A stretch of DNA of 64,000 bases, taken from Siccibacter colletis (lineage in GTDB: Bacteria > Pseudomonadota > Gammaproteobacteria > Enterobacterales > Enterobacteriaceae). Where the stretch lies: NCBI RefSeq assembly GCF_000696575.1, contig NZ_JMSQ01000006.1, forward strand, positions 434,001 through 498,000. Reading direction: 5' to 3'. Made by a program: the position numbers and the translations under genes. Under the pieces are notes generated by a model. The model was not told the DNA's origin, searched no databases, and worked only from the letters and a program-made list of their open reading frames with translations. Of the stretch, positions 9,536 to 18,448 are shown in pieces (within the stretch, counting starts at the first letter, position 1; each line of letters begins with the position of its first letter).

Positions 9536-9694
9536 AACAACTCCTTTACTAACAGCCGGGTATGATGCCCAGCGAAGCGGGAGGGTGCAATGTCTGAGGG
9601 GAAAAGCTGTGTAAAGAGTCGCGCTGCGGCGGCACGTTGAATCGATAAAAAGCAGCTATGCTTAGCGAAACGTCAGCCTTCAGGAACCGGCATT

Positions 9695-10645
9695 ATGTCT
9701 CGTCTTATTCCGCTTTGTAGTCTGCTTATGCTTATCGCCAGCCACAGCGCGCTGGCCGTAACCTATACGCTGCCGCCGGAAGGCAGCCGGCTGGTGGGGA
9801 GCGTGCGCACCATTACCGTGCCGCAGGACAACCGCTATCCGCTGGAAGCGTTCGCGGCACAGCACGGGCAGGGGCTCAGCAACCTGCTGGAGGCCAACCC
9901 CGATGTCGATCCTTTCCTGCCGAGAGCGGGGTCCACGCTGACCATCCCGGAGCAGCTGATCCTGCCGGATACCGTGCGTGAAGGCATCGTGGTGAACGTG
10001 GCGGAGATGCGCCTCTATTACTATCCGAAAGAGGGCGGCACGGTGGAAGTGCTGCCGATTGGTATCGGCCAGGCGGGACGCGAGACGCCGCGCAACTGGG
10101 TGACGCGCGTGGAGCGTAAGCAGGCCGGCCCGACCTGGACGCCAACTGCCAATACACGGCGTGAATATGCCAAAGAGGGCAAAACCCTGCCGGCAATGGT
10201 GCCTGCCGGGCCGGATAACCCGATGGGGCTGTATGCCATTTACATTGGCCGGCTGTACGCTATTCACGGCACCAATGCGAATTTCGGTATTGGGCTGCGC
10301 GTCAGCCAGGGCTGCATTCGCCTGCGTAATGACGACATCAAATTCCTGTTTGATAACGTACCTGAAGGCACTCGCGTACAGCTTATCGATCAGCCGGTAA
10401 AAATGACCACCGAGCCGGACGGCAGCCGCTGGCTGGAGGTGCATGAACCGCTGTCGCGCAACCGCGCCGAATTTGAATCCGATAACAAAGTACCGCTGCC
10501 GATCACGCCGGTGATGCGCGCTGCGCTAAAAGGCAGCGATGTGGACGTGTTGCGCGTTGACGAGGTGCTGGAGCGGCGCTCCGGGATGCCGGTGAAGGTT
10601 AACGGCACGACAACACATCGCCCTGATGCCATTGAACGGATGTAG
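9695..10645 (+). CDS. ldtA: L,D-transpeptidase LdtA (ErfK)
   Basis: 316-aa periplasmic enzyme. A Sec signal peptide (residues 1-21, ending SALA) is followed by a LysM-like module (~40-90, including [20 protein letters not shown]) and a YkuD catalytic domain with the HGTN histidine and the [12 protein letters not shown] cysteine motif. The family attaches Braun lipoprotein to peptidoglycan or makes 3-3 crosslinks by L,D-transpeptidation. The symbol is chosen from location, since erfK lies in this region in E. coli; paralogues ybiS and ycfS are similar. The preceding 160 nt hold its promoter, with CAGGAACCGGCATT before the ATG. Confidence 0.9.
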   Translation: MSRLIPLCSLLMLIASHSALAVTYTLPPEGSRLVGSVRTITVPQDNRYPLEAFAAQHGQGLSNLLEANPDVDPFLPRAGSTLTIPEQLILPDTVREGIVVNVAEMRLYYYPKEGGTVEVLPIGIGQAGRETPRNWVTRVERKQAGPTWTPTANTRREYAKEGKTLPAMVPAGPDNPMGLYAIYIGRLYAIHGTNANFGIGLRVSQGCIRLRNDDIKFLFDNVPEGTRVQLIDQPVKMTTEPDGSRWLEVHEPLSRNRAEFESDNKVPLPITPVMRAALKGSDVDVLRVDEVLERRSGMPVKVNGTTTHRPDAIERM

Positions 10646-10797
10646 CCGCAAAAGGTGCCCAAAAGTTACATTCGGTTCTGCGAGTCGCCTTCTAGATAGC
10701 CGCATTCACAGTGCGGGTTTGCGGCGCTATGCTGTCTTCCCCCGCCAGCATTACCTGACAAGCGGGGCGTCGTCGCGTCTTTACGGGAGAACCCTCT

Positions 10798-11097
10798 ATG
10801 ACTACCTCTTTGCAGTACCAGCAGCAAACCTCCGCCCCTGGCAAAAATCAGCGTCGTTGCACCGTGGGCTATCTGCCCAACGCGGGCGACACCACTACGC
10901 CAGCGATACGGTTGAGCGGGAAGTGGCTGCGCGATGCCGGATTTGAAACCGGTAAAGGTGTGACTATCAAAATCGCGGCGGACTGTATCGTGCTGATCCC
11001 CGACAACGATGATGTCTGTGAACTCAACCGGCAGCTGAAACAGGCAAACCAGCTTCTTGCAGTGGTAAAAGAAGGGGCGGTTCACGTTCTTAAGTGA
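10798..11097 (+). CDS. symE: SymE-family type I toxin
   Basis: 99-aa protein with the SymE/AbrB-like fold signature (TVGYLPNAGDTTTPAIRLSG, then KWLRDAGFETGKGVTIKIA and DCIVLIPDND). SymE was described in E. coli as an SOS-induced toxin restrained by the antisense RNA SymR; later work links it to nucleoid condensation. The protein is somewhat shorter than the 113-aa E. coli form. The ATG at 10798 follows ACGGGAGAACCCTCT. The 150-nt leader could host an antisense RNA, but I could not identify a SymR promoter or a LexA box with confidence. Confidence 0.8.
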   Translation: MTTSLQYQQQTSAPGKNQRRCTVGYLPNAGDTTTPAIRLSGKWLRDAGFETGKGVTIKIAADCIVLIPDNDDVCELNRQLKQANQLLAVVKEGAVHVLK

Positions 11098-11187
11098 ATC
11101 ACCAGACATGGCCTGCGCAGCCATTGTGCATTACACTGCGCGCTGCAAAATTTGCACAGATAAACGATTAATCAGGCGGTAATGGCG

Positions 11188-11664
11188 ATGAACGGTACGA
11201 TCACAACATGGTTTAAAGATAAAGGTTTTGGATTTATCAAAGATGAAAACGGCGATAACCGCTATTTTCACGTGATTAAGGTCGCCAACCCTGATCTTAT
11301 CAAGAAAGATGCGGCGGTGACGTTCGAACCGACCACCAACAATAAAGGCTTGTCGGCCTACGCGGTCAAGGTCGTGCCGGACAGCAAATACATCTACATT
11401 GCAGGCGAACGTCTGAAGCTCACCTCCATCAAGTCTTACCTGGTCTACAGCGAGGAAGTACCTGCTGACGCCCGCATCGATAAAGAAAACGCGGTGCTGT
11501 CTGTGGGTGGGCTGATGAACAGCATCCGACCAAAATCATCCATAAAGCCGGGTGAAATGCGCTCGCTGAAAAAACTGGCTATCACGACCTTTCAGGGAAC
11601 CACCCTGATCTTCTCGGAAGAGGAGATAGACATTGATGCCACGGTGAAAATGCTCAAGGTGTGA
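11188..11664 (+). CDS. Cold-shock-domain protein
   Basis: 158-aa protein. The N-terminal ~65 residues form a cold-shock OB-fold with both nucleic-acid-binding motifs in recognisable form (RNP1-like [11 protein letters not shown] and RNP2-like NRYFHVIKV). The C-terminal ~95 residues are unlike CspA and appear to be a separate small domain of unknown role. The ATG at 11188 has AGGCGG at ideal spacing; an ATG at 11182 is in frame but too close to it. It is probably an RNA-binding protein; no operon partner is visible. Confidence 0.75.
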   Translation: MNGTITTWFKDKGFGFIKDENGDNRYFHVIKVANPDLIKKDAAVTFEPTTNNKGLSAYAVKVVPDSKYIYIAGERLKLTSIKSYLVYSEEVPADARIDKENAVLSVGGLMNSIRPKSSIKPGEMRSLKKLAITTFQGTTLIFSEEEIDIDATVKMLKV

Positions 11665-11789
11665 AATTGTCATACTTAAGCGCTGCCGACTCGCCAGGCT
11701 ACAGGCAGGCCGCGCCGACCGGGCATTACGCAGCCAGTAAATTGTGTAGCCAGACACTACAGAACAGATTTATCCTCAGAGGACAACGT

Positions 11790-12035
11790 ATGAACAAAGA
11801 GATACCGCTGAAGTATTATGACATCGCCGATGAGTATGCGACGGAAACGGAAAAGGCGGTGGGCGAAGCGGAGCGCGACGCGCTGGCGCACTACTTCCAG
11901 CTGCTGATTGAGCGCCTGATGAATAACGAAGAGATCAGCGAACAGGCGCAGCAAGAGATGGCCGTCGAAGCCGGTATCGATGAAGCCCGTATCGATGAGA
12001 TCGCCATGTTCCTGAACCAGTGGGGCAACGAGTAA
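11790..12035 (+). CDS. ymjA: YmjA, DUF2543-family protein
   Basis: 81-aa acidic protein matching E. coli YmjA in length and sequence ([15 protein letters not shown] near the start, [20 protein letters not shown], ending [10 protein letters not shown]). Function is unknown; it is predicted to be helical and cytosolic. The ATG at 11790 follows CAGAGGACAACGT. The longer in-frame reading from 11661 overlaps the end of the cold-shock gene and is rejected. Confidence 0.9.
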   Translation: MNKEIPLKYYDIADEYATETEKAVGEAERDALAHYFQLLIERLMNNEEISEQAQQEMAVEAGIDEARIDEIAMFLNQWGNE

Positions 12036-12061
12036 CGCTGGTTGCAGGTGCGAAAAAGTCC

Positions 12062-12091
12062 GTAGGGTGGGTAAGCGCAGCGCACCCACCA
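12062..12091. repeat. Dispersed GTAGGGTGGGTAA repeat
   Basis: GTAGGGTGGGTAAGCGCAGC followed by GCACCCACC: the same element as in the block at 1520-2490, here as a single copy between ymjA and the second tRNA-Asn. Confidence 0.8.
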
Positions 12092-12141
12092 CTAAAAAAG
12101 TGATAATGACGGATGTACGTTCTGCATATACACCAAAGCAA

Positions 12142-12173
12142 AAAACCCGCTTAAGTTTCCTTAAGCGGGTTTC
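12142..12173 (-). terminator. Intrinsic terminator of second tRNA-Asn
   Basis: An inverted repeat ACCCGCTTAAG / CTTAAGCGGGT around a TTTC loop, with the A-run on its left serving as the U-tract for leftward transcription of the tRNA. Confidence 0.85.
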
Positions 12174-12180
12174 TTAAATG

Positions 12181-12256
12181 TGGCTCCTCTGACTGGACTC
12201 GAACCAGTGACATACGGATTAACAGTCCGCCGTTCTACCGACTGAACTACAGAGGA
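12181..12256 (-). tRNA. asn tRNA: tRNA-Asn (GUU), copy 2
   Basis: Identical over 76 nt to the gene at 6513-6588, with the same orientation and encoded CCA. Even the first bases upstream (GATTCC when read on the minus strand) are similar. The two copies form 5.6-kb-spaced direct repeats. Confidence 0.98.
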
Positions 12257-12288
12257 ATCGTGTGAACGGGGCGCATAGTAACGAGGGT

Positions 12289-12314
12289 AAAAGGGCTTGT
12301 CAAAGCCCTTTTTT
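12289..12314. terminator. Hairpin terminator between tRNA-Asn and aminopeptidase gene
   Basis: AAAAGGGCTT, a 3-nt spacer, then AAGCCCTTTTTT: a strong A/T-flanked stem that can end transcription from either side. The leftward aminopeptidase mRNA is the most likely user. Confidence 0.7.
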
Positions 12315-12371
12315 CACATACCTGCTCGGTTGCTGATTAATTCCGCAAAACAGCGCAAAAATAACCACTTT

Positions 12372-14159
12372 TCAGGCCTGCACACCTGTCTGAACCCGGA
12401 GCGGAGCGGTGGCGGCGAACAGCCACGCCCGTGCGTCACTGTTTATCAGCGGTGCCAGCGTGTCCCGCACCTGCTGGTGATAATCATCTATCCACGCCTT
12501 CTCCTGAGCGCTCAGCAGGCCCGTTTCCACCTGGTTGAGGTCGATGGGGATCAGCGTCAGGGAAGAAAACCGGCAGAAGCCTGGCGCGCCCGCAACCACT
12601 TCCACTTGGTTTTCAATGCGGATGCCGTACTGGTCCGCCAGATAGTAGCCCGGTTCGATGGTCATGATACTACCCGGCAGCAGCGGCCACGGATTGACCT
12701 TCTTCGCGATGCGCTGTGGCTGCTCGTGGATCAGCATACGGTGACCGACCCCGTGCCCGGTTCCGTGGTCGAAATCCAGCCCCAGCTCCCACAGCGGACG
12801 CCGGGCGACAGCGTCGAGCTGGTGGCCGCAGGTGCCGTTGGGGAACGGGAGTGTGATTAGCGCCAGGAAACCTTTCAGTACCGCGGTGTAGTGCAGGCGG
12901 CGCGCAGCGGTAAGCGGGCCAAATGCCAGGGTGCGGGTGGCATCGGTGGTGCCATTCACATATTGCCCGCCGGAGTCATTGAGGTAGAACTCGCTGCGGG
13001 TCAGCGGTTTGTTGGTCTCAGGGGACGCGTGATAGTGACACATCGCCGCATTGCTGCCCGCTGCCGAAATGGTGTTGAAGCTCGGCTCGATAAAGGTCTC
13101 ACGCTGCTGACGAAACGCCAGCTGCTTTTGCTGAGCCTCCAGCTCGGTGATCGGATCGCCCGCCGCGTCACGCAGCGGCGCTTCATGATGCAGCCAGGCA
13201 AGGAAGTTGACCCACGCCGCGCCGTCTTCCCGATGACTGGCGCGGTATCCTTCCAGCTCTACCGGGTTTTTCAGGGCTTTCATCCAGGTAATCGGGTCGC
13301 TCTGCCAGCGCACGCTGCCGCCGGCTTGCTCCACCGCGAAGCGCAGCGCCACCGGGGAGAAGTCCGCATCCAGCGCGATGACGTTACCGGCAGCGCACGC
13401 ACGGCAGCGCGTAAGAAACGCCCCGGGCGCAGAGAGGGTGATATTCCGGGTAACCTCAGGGGCGAGCTGCGCGAGTTTCTCCTCGTCCACAAACCATTCG
13501 ACATCGCCCTGCTGGTTAATCAGTAAAAATGAGTGCGGGACGGGATTCATCGCCACATCGCTGCCGCGCACGTTAAGCAGCCAGGCGATGTTGTCCGGCA
13601 GCGTCACCGCCAGATAATCCAGGCCCGCCTCGCGCAGTGCCGCTGCCACCCGCAGGCGTTTATCGGCTGAGGACTCACCCGCGATCTCAGGCGGCATCGC
13701 GGTGATTACTCCGTACGGCGCCGCGGGTCGGTCTTCCCATACCGCATCGAACGGATCGTCATCCAGCGCCACCGGCTGGCAGTGGCTGGCACGCAGCGCC
13801 TCGTACTGGCTGTTGGTCATCAGCATCGGCTCAAAACCGATGCGCTGGCCCGGCGGTAGATGGTTATCAATCCACTGCGCTACCGGTTCGTTATGCAGGT
13901 GGTGAACAGTAAACGCGGTGGTATCGACCTGATGCTGCACCTGAACCTGATAGCGACCATCAACAAACAGCAGGGCGCGGTCGGCAAGAACCAGCGCCAG
14001 CCCGGCGGATCCGGTGAATCCGGTCAGCCAGGCGAGTTTATTATCGTGCGGGGCGCAGTCTTCGCTCTGGTGCGCGTCGGCGCGCGGGACCAGCAGGCCA
14101 TCCAGCCCGCGGGCCTGCATCAGCGCGCGCAGCGCGCCGAGCGGTGTAATGGGGTGCAT
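12372..14159 (-). CDS. M24B (aminopeptidase P family) Xaa-Pro peptidase
   Basis: 595-aa cytosolic metallopeptidase of the large, three-domain aminopeptidase P type. Two creatinase N-like domains (about 1-300) precede a pita-bread domain carrying the ligands: Asp in LNDSGGQY and in GTTDATRT, His in GHGVGHRMLIH, Glu in MTIEPGYYL and Glu in GIRIENQVEV. It should release N-terminal residues before proline. The start is the ATG at 14159, behind AGAAGGAAACAGG; the longer in-frame reading begins inside amn and is discarded. It is larger than PepP (~440 aa), so it is not the pepP orthologue. Same strand as amn, 22 nt apart, possibly co-transcribed. Confidence 0.88.
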   Translation of the reverse strand: MHPITPLGALRALMQARGLDGLLVPRADAHQSEDCAPHDNKLAWLTGFTGSAGLALVLADRALLFVDGRYQVQVQHQVDTTAFTVHHLHNEPVAQWIDNHLPPGQRIGFEPMLMTNSQYEALRASHCQPVALDDDPFDAVWEDRPAAPYGVITAMPPEIAGESSADKRLRVAAALREAGLDYLAVTLPDNIAWLLNVRGSDVAMNPVPHSFLLINQQGDVEWFVDEEKLAQLAPEVTRNITLSAPGAFLTRCRACAAGNVIALDADFSPVALRFAVEQAGGSVRWQSDPITWMKALKNPVELEGYRASHREDGAAWVNFLAWLHHEAPLRDAAGDPITELEAQQKQLAFRQQRETFIEPSFNTISAAGSNAAMCHYHASPETNKPLTRSEFYLNDSGGQYVNGTTDATRTLAFGPLTAARRLHYTAVLKGFLALITLPFPNGTCGHQLDAVARRPLWELGLDFDHGTGHGVGHRMLIHEQPQRIAKKVNPWPLLPGSIMTIEPGYYLADQYGIRIENQVEVVAGAPGFCRFSSLTLIPIDLNQVETGLLSAQEKAWIDDYHQQVRDTLAPLINSDARAWLFAATAPLRVQTGVQA

Positions 14160-14181
14160 CCTGTTTCCTTCTGATGAGCGA

Positions 14182-15636
14182 TCAACGGAACGGCGGTTCG
14201 TTGAAGGTACGCAGCTTACGCGAATGCAGACGTTCCCCTTCAGCGCGCAGCAGGTCGATGGCGCGAATACCAATCTGTAGATGCTCGGAAATCGCCCCTT
14301 CATAGAAGCGGTTCGCCTGGCCGGGGAGTTTGATTTCACCGTGCAGCGGTTTATCCGAGACGCACAGCAGCGTGCCATACGGAACGCGGAAGCGATAGCC
14401 CTGGGCTGCGATAGTTGCGCTCTCCATGTCGATGGCCACGGCGCGGCTCAGGTTGAAGCGCAGCGCGGAGGCGGAGTAGCGCAGCTCCCAGTTACGGTCA
14501 TCGGTAGTAACCACGGTACCGGTGCGCAAGCGCTGTTTCACCGCTTCGCCCGGCATATCGCTCACCTCTTTGGTGGCGTCGTACAGCGCGCGCTGCACCT
14601 CGGCGATACTCGGGATCGGGATATCCGGCGGCAGCACCGCGTCGAGGACGTGGTCGTCGCGCAGATAGGCGTGGGCCAGCACGTAGTCGCCAATCGCCTG
14701 GCTCTCGCGCAGCCCGCCGCAGTGGCCAATCATCAGCCAGACGTCAGGGCGCAGCACCGCCAGATGATCGCAGATGGTTTTCGCGTTCGACGGGCCGACG
14801 CCGATATTAATGAGCGTGATGCCCTGGCCGTCGGCGGTGATCAGGTGCCACGCCGGCATCTGGTGTTTTTTCCACGCCAGGTCGGAGATCGCCTGCTCCG
14901 GCGCTTCGGTATCGGCGGTGATCCAGATCCCGCCCGCGCAGGAGAGGGCGATGTACGGGCTGTCCGGGTCGAGGATCTGGCTGCAGCCCCAGCTGACGAA
15001 TTCGTCCACGTAGCGGGTGTAGTTAGTGAACAGCACGAACGGCTGGAAGTGTTCCGCCGGGGTGCCGGTGTAGTGCCGCAGGCGCGCCAGCGAGAAATCG
15101 ACGCGGCGGGCATCAAAGTGCGACAGCGGATAGAACTCCGTGGGGTGGAACAGGCCATCGGCGGTCTCATCGCCAATCTGCGCCAGCTCGGTGGTCGGGA
15201 AGTGGCGCGTCAGCCCGGCGCTCATGGAGCGGTCAAGGATCAGCGTCGAACCGTCAATCACGTACGGATAGGGGATCTCGTGGCGCGACGGCCCCACTTC
15301 AATGCGCGCCCCGTAGTCCTCCACCAGCATGGTGAGCTGCTCCAGCAGATACGGGCTGAACAGCGCCGGGCGTGTAATGGTGGTGGTGTAGCACCCGGGA
15401 TGGGTAAAGCGGGCGTAGGCGCGGGTTTTCTTTTCCTGACGGGCGATGCCGTCCCAGCTCACCGACAGCTCGGGATAGACAAACAGCCCCTGTGCGCGGG
15501 CGGTCTCATCGGGCAGCGTGCCGTTTTCGATAAAAGCGCCAATGGCCTCGCGCAGGGCAGTGACGGCAGCGTTATAGCATTCGTGTAGTTTATCGATCGC
15601 CTGTTCCGGCGTCAGGGTTGTTGCGGTGTTGTTCAT
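14182..15636 (-). CDS. amn: AMP nucleosidase (Amn)
   Basis: 484-aa enzyme that hydrolyses AMP to adenine and ribose 5-phosphate, adjusting the adenylate pool. It matches E. coli Amn very closely, including length, the nucleoside-phosphorylase-like C-terminal domain (GQGITLINIGVGPSNAKTIC, MIGHCGGLRESQAIGDYVLA, AIDMESATIAAQGYRFRVPY) and the C-terminus RTFNEPPFR. Two adjacent ATGs (15639 and 15636) are possible; the second gives the E. coli length. A candidate Pho box lies upstream, in line with the known PhoB control of amn in E. coli. Confidence 0.96.
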   Translation of the reverse strand: MNNTATTLTPEQAIDKLHECYNAAVTALREAIGAFIENGTLPDETARAQGLFVYPELSVSWDGIARQEKKTRAYARFTHPGCYTTTITRPALFSPYLLEQLTMLVEDYGARIEVGPSRHEIPYPYVIDGSTLILDRSMSAGLTRHFPTTELAQIGDETADGLFHPTEFYPLSHFDARRVDFSLARLRHYTGTPAEHFQPFVLFTNYTRYVDEFVSWGCSQILDPDSPYIALSCAGGIWITADTEAPEQAISDLAWKKHQMPAWHLITADGQGITLINIGVGPSNAKTICDHLAVLRPDVWLMIGHCGGLRESQAIGDYVLAHAYLRDDHVLDAVLPPDIPIPSIAEVQRALYDATKEVSDMPGEAVKQRLRTGTVVTTDDRNWELRYSASALRFNLSRAVAIDMESATIAAQGYRFRVPYGTLLCVSDKPLHGEIKLPGQANRFYEGAISEHLQIGIRAIDLLRAEGERLHSRKLRTFNEPPFR

Positions 15637-15690
15637 CATTTCTCCTTGTCCCGCATGGCACGGCGGGGAGAGGTGCCATGTCCGAAGTAT

Positions 15691-15708
15691 GTCACAGAAT
15701 TATGAAAC
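15691..15708 (-). promoter_or_regulatory. Candidate Pho box upstream of amn
   Basis: Read leftward, GTTTCATAATTCTGTGAC matches the PhoB consensus CTGTCATAWAWCTGTMAY at 14 of 18 positions, with two near-CTGTCAT half-sites. It lies ~52 nt upstream of amn. The rest of the 410-nt divergent region toward the BLUF gene (15710-16050) shows AT-rich promoter-like sequence but no gene. Confidence 0.6.
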
Positions 15709-16050
15709 GAAAGGGACGGACGCAATGGCATAAATCCGTAATCGAACCGTCAGAAAGAGATTTTTTTACACGGCGACGCAGGTGCTGCTTTTTTATCCCT
15801 CTGTCCGTGAAGGAATATAAGAGAATATATTGAGCATCAAGGGCTGTCCGTTTTCATCTCTTCGCGCCTCAGCACACTTCTTAATTCATTCACGTCATCT
15901 ATAATTATTTTCCCTCCTAGCCGCCTGTTTTAATTGATGAAAATCCCGTCAGGCGTTGAACCGCGCGGTCTCCAGCTGGATAAGCGACTCGTATAAAAAG
16001 TGAGTCAGGGTATACTGCCCGGCTTAATGACCTAAAAATGCAGGAAAATG

Positions 16051-17259
16051 ATGCTATCTACCCTGATTTACCGTAGTCGCCTGCGCGGCGATATTGACGA
16101 TGTCGGGCTGGCAGCAATCCTGGCGCGCGCGCAGCAGCGCAATGCTGAACTGCAGGTGAGCGGCATTCTGCTTTATGACGGCAGTCAGTTTTTGCAGGTG
16201 CTGGAAGGCCCGCTGGAGTCGGTACAAACGCTGTTCAACATTATCGGTAAGGATCCGCGCCACGATTTTGTGGTGGAGATGATGCGCGACTATGCCCCCA
16301 AACGCCATTTTGAAGCGGTTGGCATGACGCTGTTCGATCTGCGCCGCGTCAGAGCGCACACGGTGCTGAAGTCAGTGATCAAATCCAGCGTCGTTCCCTT
16401 CAACCTGGCGCGCGAGGAGCGGGTGTATAAATTTATTCGCTCCTTTCTGCGGCGCCCGGCACAGCCGCACATCTCGCAGCAGTTTCAGCCGGATGCGTGG
16501 CGCGTCACGCACAGCCAAGCCCGCATTCCCTGCAAGGTTCCCTCCGTGGTGCGCGATGACTGCCAGTTTGCGCTGCAGCCTATCGTGGAGCCGCTGACCG
16601 GTAAAATCAAAGCCTTCGAAGCGCTGATCCGCACGCCCGACGGCGGTTCGCCCGCCGCCTGGTTCGCCTCGGTCTCCACCGACGAGCTGTATGAAGTGGA
16701 TATTCACTCGAAAGAAAAAGCCTTTGCGCTGGCGAAAGAGGTGAATATCGGCAGCCACATGATCTCGGTTAACCTGCTGCCCGGTTCGCTGGTGCAGGTT
16801 CCGAACGCGGTGGAGATCCTGCTGGCGCAGATTAAACGTCAGGGGCTGGTGCCGCAGCAGGTGATCGTCGAGGTCACCGAGAGCGAAGTGATCTCCAGTT
16901 TTGACGAGTTTGAGCACGTTATTCGCCAGCTGCGCGCAGCGGGCATTAACCTGGCTATCGATGATTTCGGCGCGGGCTTTGCCGGGCTGTCGCTGCTCAC
17001 GCGCTTCCAGCCGGGACGCATCAAAATCGACCGCAGCATCGTCACCGATATTCATCTCTACGGCCCGAAACAGGCCATCGTGCACGGCATCGTGCGCTGC
17101 TGCTCGGAGCTGGAGATCACCGTGGTGGCGGAAGGGGTAGAGAAAGTGGAGGAGTGGTGCTGGCTGGAAGCGGCGGGCATCAAGTACTTCCAGGGCTATC
17201 TGTTCGCGAAACCGGTACTCAACGACACGCCGGCGGTGTCGTGGCCGGTGGCGGATTAA
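16051..17259 (+). CDS. BLUF-EAL blue-light-regulated c-di-GMP phosphodiesterase
   Basis: 402-aa cytosolic photoreceptor. The BLUF domain (residues 1-95) keeps the photocycle Tyr7 (LIYRS) and Gln49 (SQFLQVLEG). The EAL domain (from ~175) has Glu190 in FEALIR, Asn in ISVNLLPGS, Glu in VIVEVTESE, the Asp pair in AIDDFGAGFAG (~304), Lys in RIKIDRS, Glu in VVAEGVE and Gln in FQGYLFAKP. E. coli BluF, whose EAL is degenerate, has IVQ and DHFG at the corresponding places, so this protein looks more like the active Klebsiella BlrP1. The start at 16051 has AGGA at good spacing; the ATG at 16048 is too close. Confidence 0.88.
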   Translation: MLSTLIYRSRLRGDIDDVGLAAILARAQQRNAELQVSGILLYDGSQFLQVLEGPLESVQTLFNIIGKDPRHDFVVEMMRDYAPKRHFEAVGMTLFDLRRVRAHTVLKSVIKSSVVPFNLAREERVYKFIRSFLRRPAQPHISQQFQPDAWRVTHSQARIPCKVPSVVRDDCQFALQPIVEPLTGKIKAFEALIRTPDGGSPAAWFASVSTDELYEVDIHSKEKAFALAKEVNIGSHMISVNLLPGSLVQVPNAVEILLAQIKRQGLVPQQVIVEVTESEVISSFDEFEHVIRQLRAAGINLAIDDFGAGFAGLSLLTRFQPGRIKIDRSIVTDIHLYGPKQAIVHGIVRCCSELEITVVAEGVEKVEEWCWLEAAGIKYFQGYLFAKPVLNDTPAVSWPVAD

Positions 17260-17267
17260 GTTAACCC

Positions 17268-17283
17268 CACGGGCGCACCCGTG
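17268..17283. terminator. Hairpin between convergent BLUF-EAL and SDR genes
   Basis: CACGGG-CGCA-CCCGTG forms a perfect 6-bp stem in the 34-nt gap between the two convergent stop codons. There is no T-tract, so intrinsic termination is uncertain. Confidence 0.35.
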
Positions 17284-17293
17284 AGGTCATGGC

Positions 17294-18154
17294 TCAGATC
17301 ACCGCCACGCCGCCGGTGACGGCAACCGTCGCACCGGAGATGTAGCTGGCTTCGTCGCTGGCGAGCATCACGTAGCTCGGGGCCAGCTCGGCGGGCTGTC
17401 CGGCACGCTGCAGCGGCACCTGGCTGCCGAACTCTTTAACCTGTTCAGGCGGCATGGTGCTGGGGATGAGCGGCGTCCAGATCGGACCCGGTGCCACCAC
17501 GTTCGAGCGAATGCCTTTCTCAGCCAGCAGCGCGGCCAGGCTACCCGAGAAGTTAACGATCGCCGCTTTAGTCGCGGAATAGGCGATTAGCTTCGGTTTT
17601 GGCTGATCGGCATTCACCGACGCGGTATGAATAATTGACCCACCCGCCGGCATGTGCGGCACCGCGCCTTTACAGATGCGGAACATCGCATAGATGTTGG
17701 TTTTCATGGTGCGGTCGAACTCGTCATCGTCGATCTCATCCAGCGACTCGCGGGTCATCTGGAACGCGGCGTTGTTCACCACGATATCGATTTTGCCAAA
17801 GGCTTCTACCGCTTTATCAACCACTTCCTGGCAGTGACGGGCTTCCACCAGGTCCCCGGCAACCAGCACCGCTTTGCGCCCGGCTTCTTCCACCAGTCGC
17901 GCCGTCTCTTTAGCATCATCGTGTTCGTTGTAATAGGAAATCAGCACGTCTGCCCCTTCACGGGCATAGGCGATGGCCACCGCGCGGCCAATCCCGGAGT
18001 CGCCGCCGGTAATAATCGCCGCCTTGCCGGTTAAACGCCCGGAGCCTTTGTAGCTGGTTTCACCGTGATCCGGCACCGGCTGCATATCGCGCGTAGCGCC
18101 AGGCCATTCGAGCTGCTGTTCAGGGAAGGGAGGATTTGGTCGTTGTTCGGACAT
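17294..18154 (-). CDS. SDR-family oxidoreductase (YghA-like)
   Basis: 286-aa short-chain dehydrogenase with an N-terminal ~40-residue extension typical of the YghA/general-stress GsiB-type SDR group (QRPNPPFPEQQLEWPG). The cofactor motif TGGDSGIGRAVA, the NNAA motif, and the catalytic Ser (HTASVNA), Tyr and Lys (YSATKAA) are all present. Reaction and substrate are unknown; the family uses NAD(P). Ribosome site AGAGGAGAACGCATA. It is divergent from hprR. Confidence 0.88.
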   Translation of the reverse strand: MSEQRPNPPFPEQQLEWPGATRDMQPVPDHGETSYKGSGRLTGKAAIITGGDSGIGRAVAIAYAREGADVLISYYNEHDDAKETARLVEEAGRKAVLVAGDLVEARHCQEVVDKAVEAFGKIDIVVNNAAFQMTRESLDEIDDDEFDRTMKTNIYAMFRICKGAVPHMPAGGSIIHTASVNADQPKPKLIAYSATKAAIVNFSGSLAALLAEKGIRSNVVAPGPIWTPLIPSTMPPEQVKEFGSQVPLQRAGQPAELAPSYVMLASDEASYISGATVAVTGGVAVI

Positions 18155-18380
18155 TATGCGTTCTCCTCTGGTAACCGCAAAATAACGGCAAAGTGACAGC
18201 GCGCAGCGGAAGTGCCGCGCTCACGCGGATGGAAACCATCCTTAACAGAGACTAAGGGTAGTAGAAAAATCAGCGTGATTCGGCGCAAGGCGCGATTTTA
18301 TGCTGTTTTTAAGCCAACGAATGAACGGGCGAAGCGGGTAAGCGAAACGGGGCAGTGCGTTGTCCGGTTCGCGACAGAAG

Positions 18381-18398
18381 TATTACAATCTTGTCATG
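18381..18398 (+). promoter_or_regulatory. Candidate HprR/CusR operator
   Basis: TATTACAATCTTGTCATG resembles the palindrome CATTACAAAATTGTAATG, bound in E. coli by both HprR and CusR: 14 of 18 positions match. It lies ~50 nt upstream of hprR and so would allow autoregulation, and possibly control of the divergent SDR gene. Confidence 0.6.
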
Positions 18399-18448
18399 TT
18401 GCGCCCCCGCGCTGGGCGACGCCGCCAGACTCTGCGAGAATGCTCCCC

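Noticed and set aside
6513..12256. Integrative element between the tRNA-Asn genes
   Set aside because: No integrase, excisionase or phage gene; most of the genes are ordinary enterobacterial backbone.
14281..15588. 435-aa plus-strand open frame over amn
   Set aside because: Shadow of amn, with Gly/Ala/Arg/His bias and no domain.
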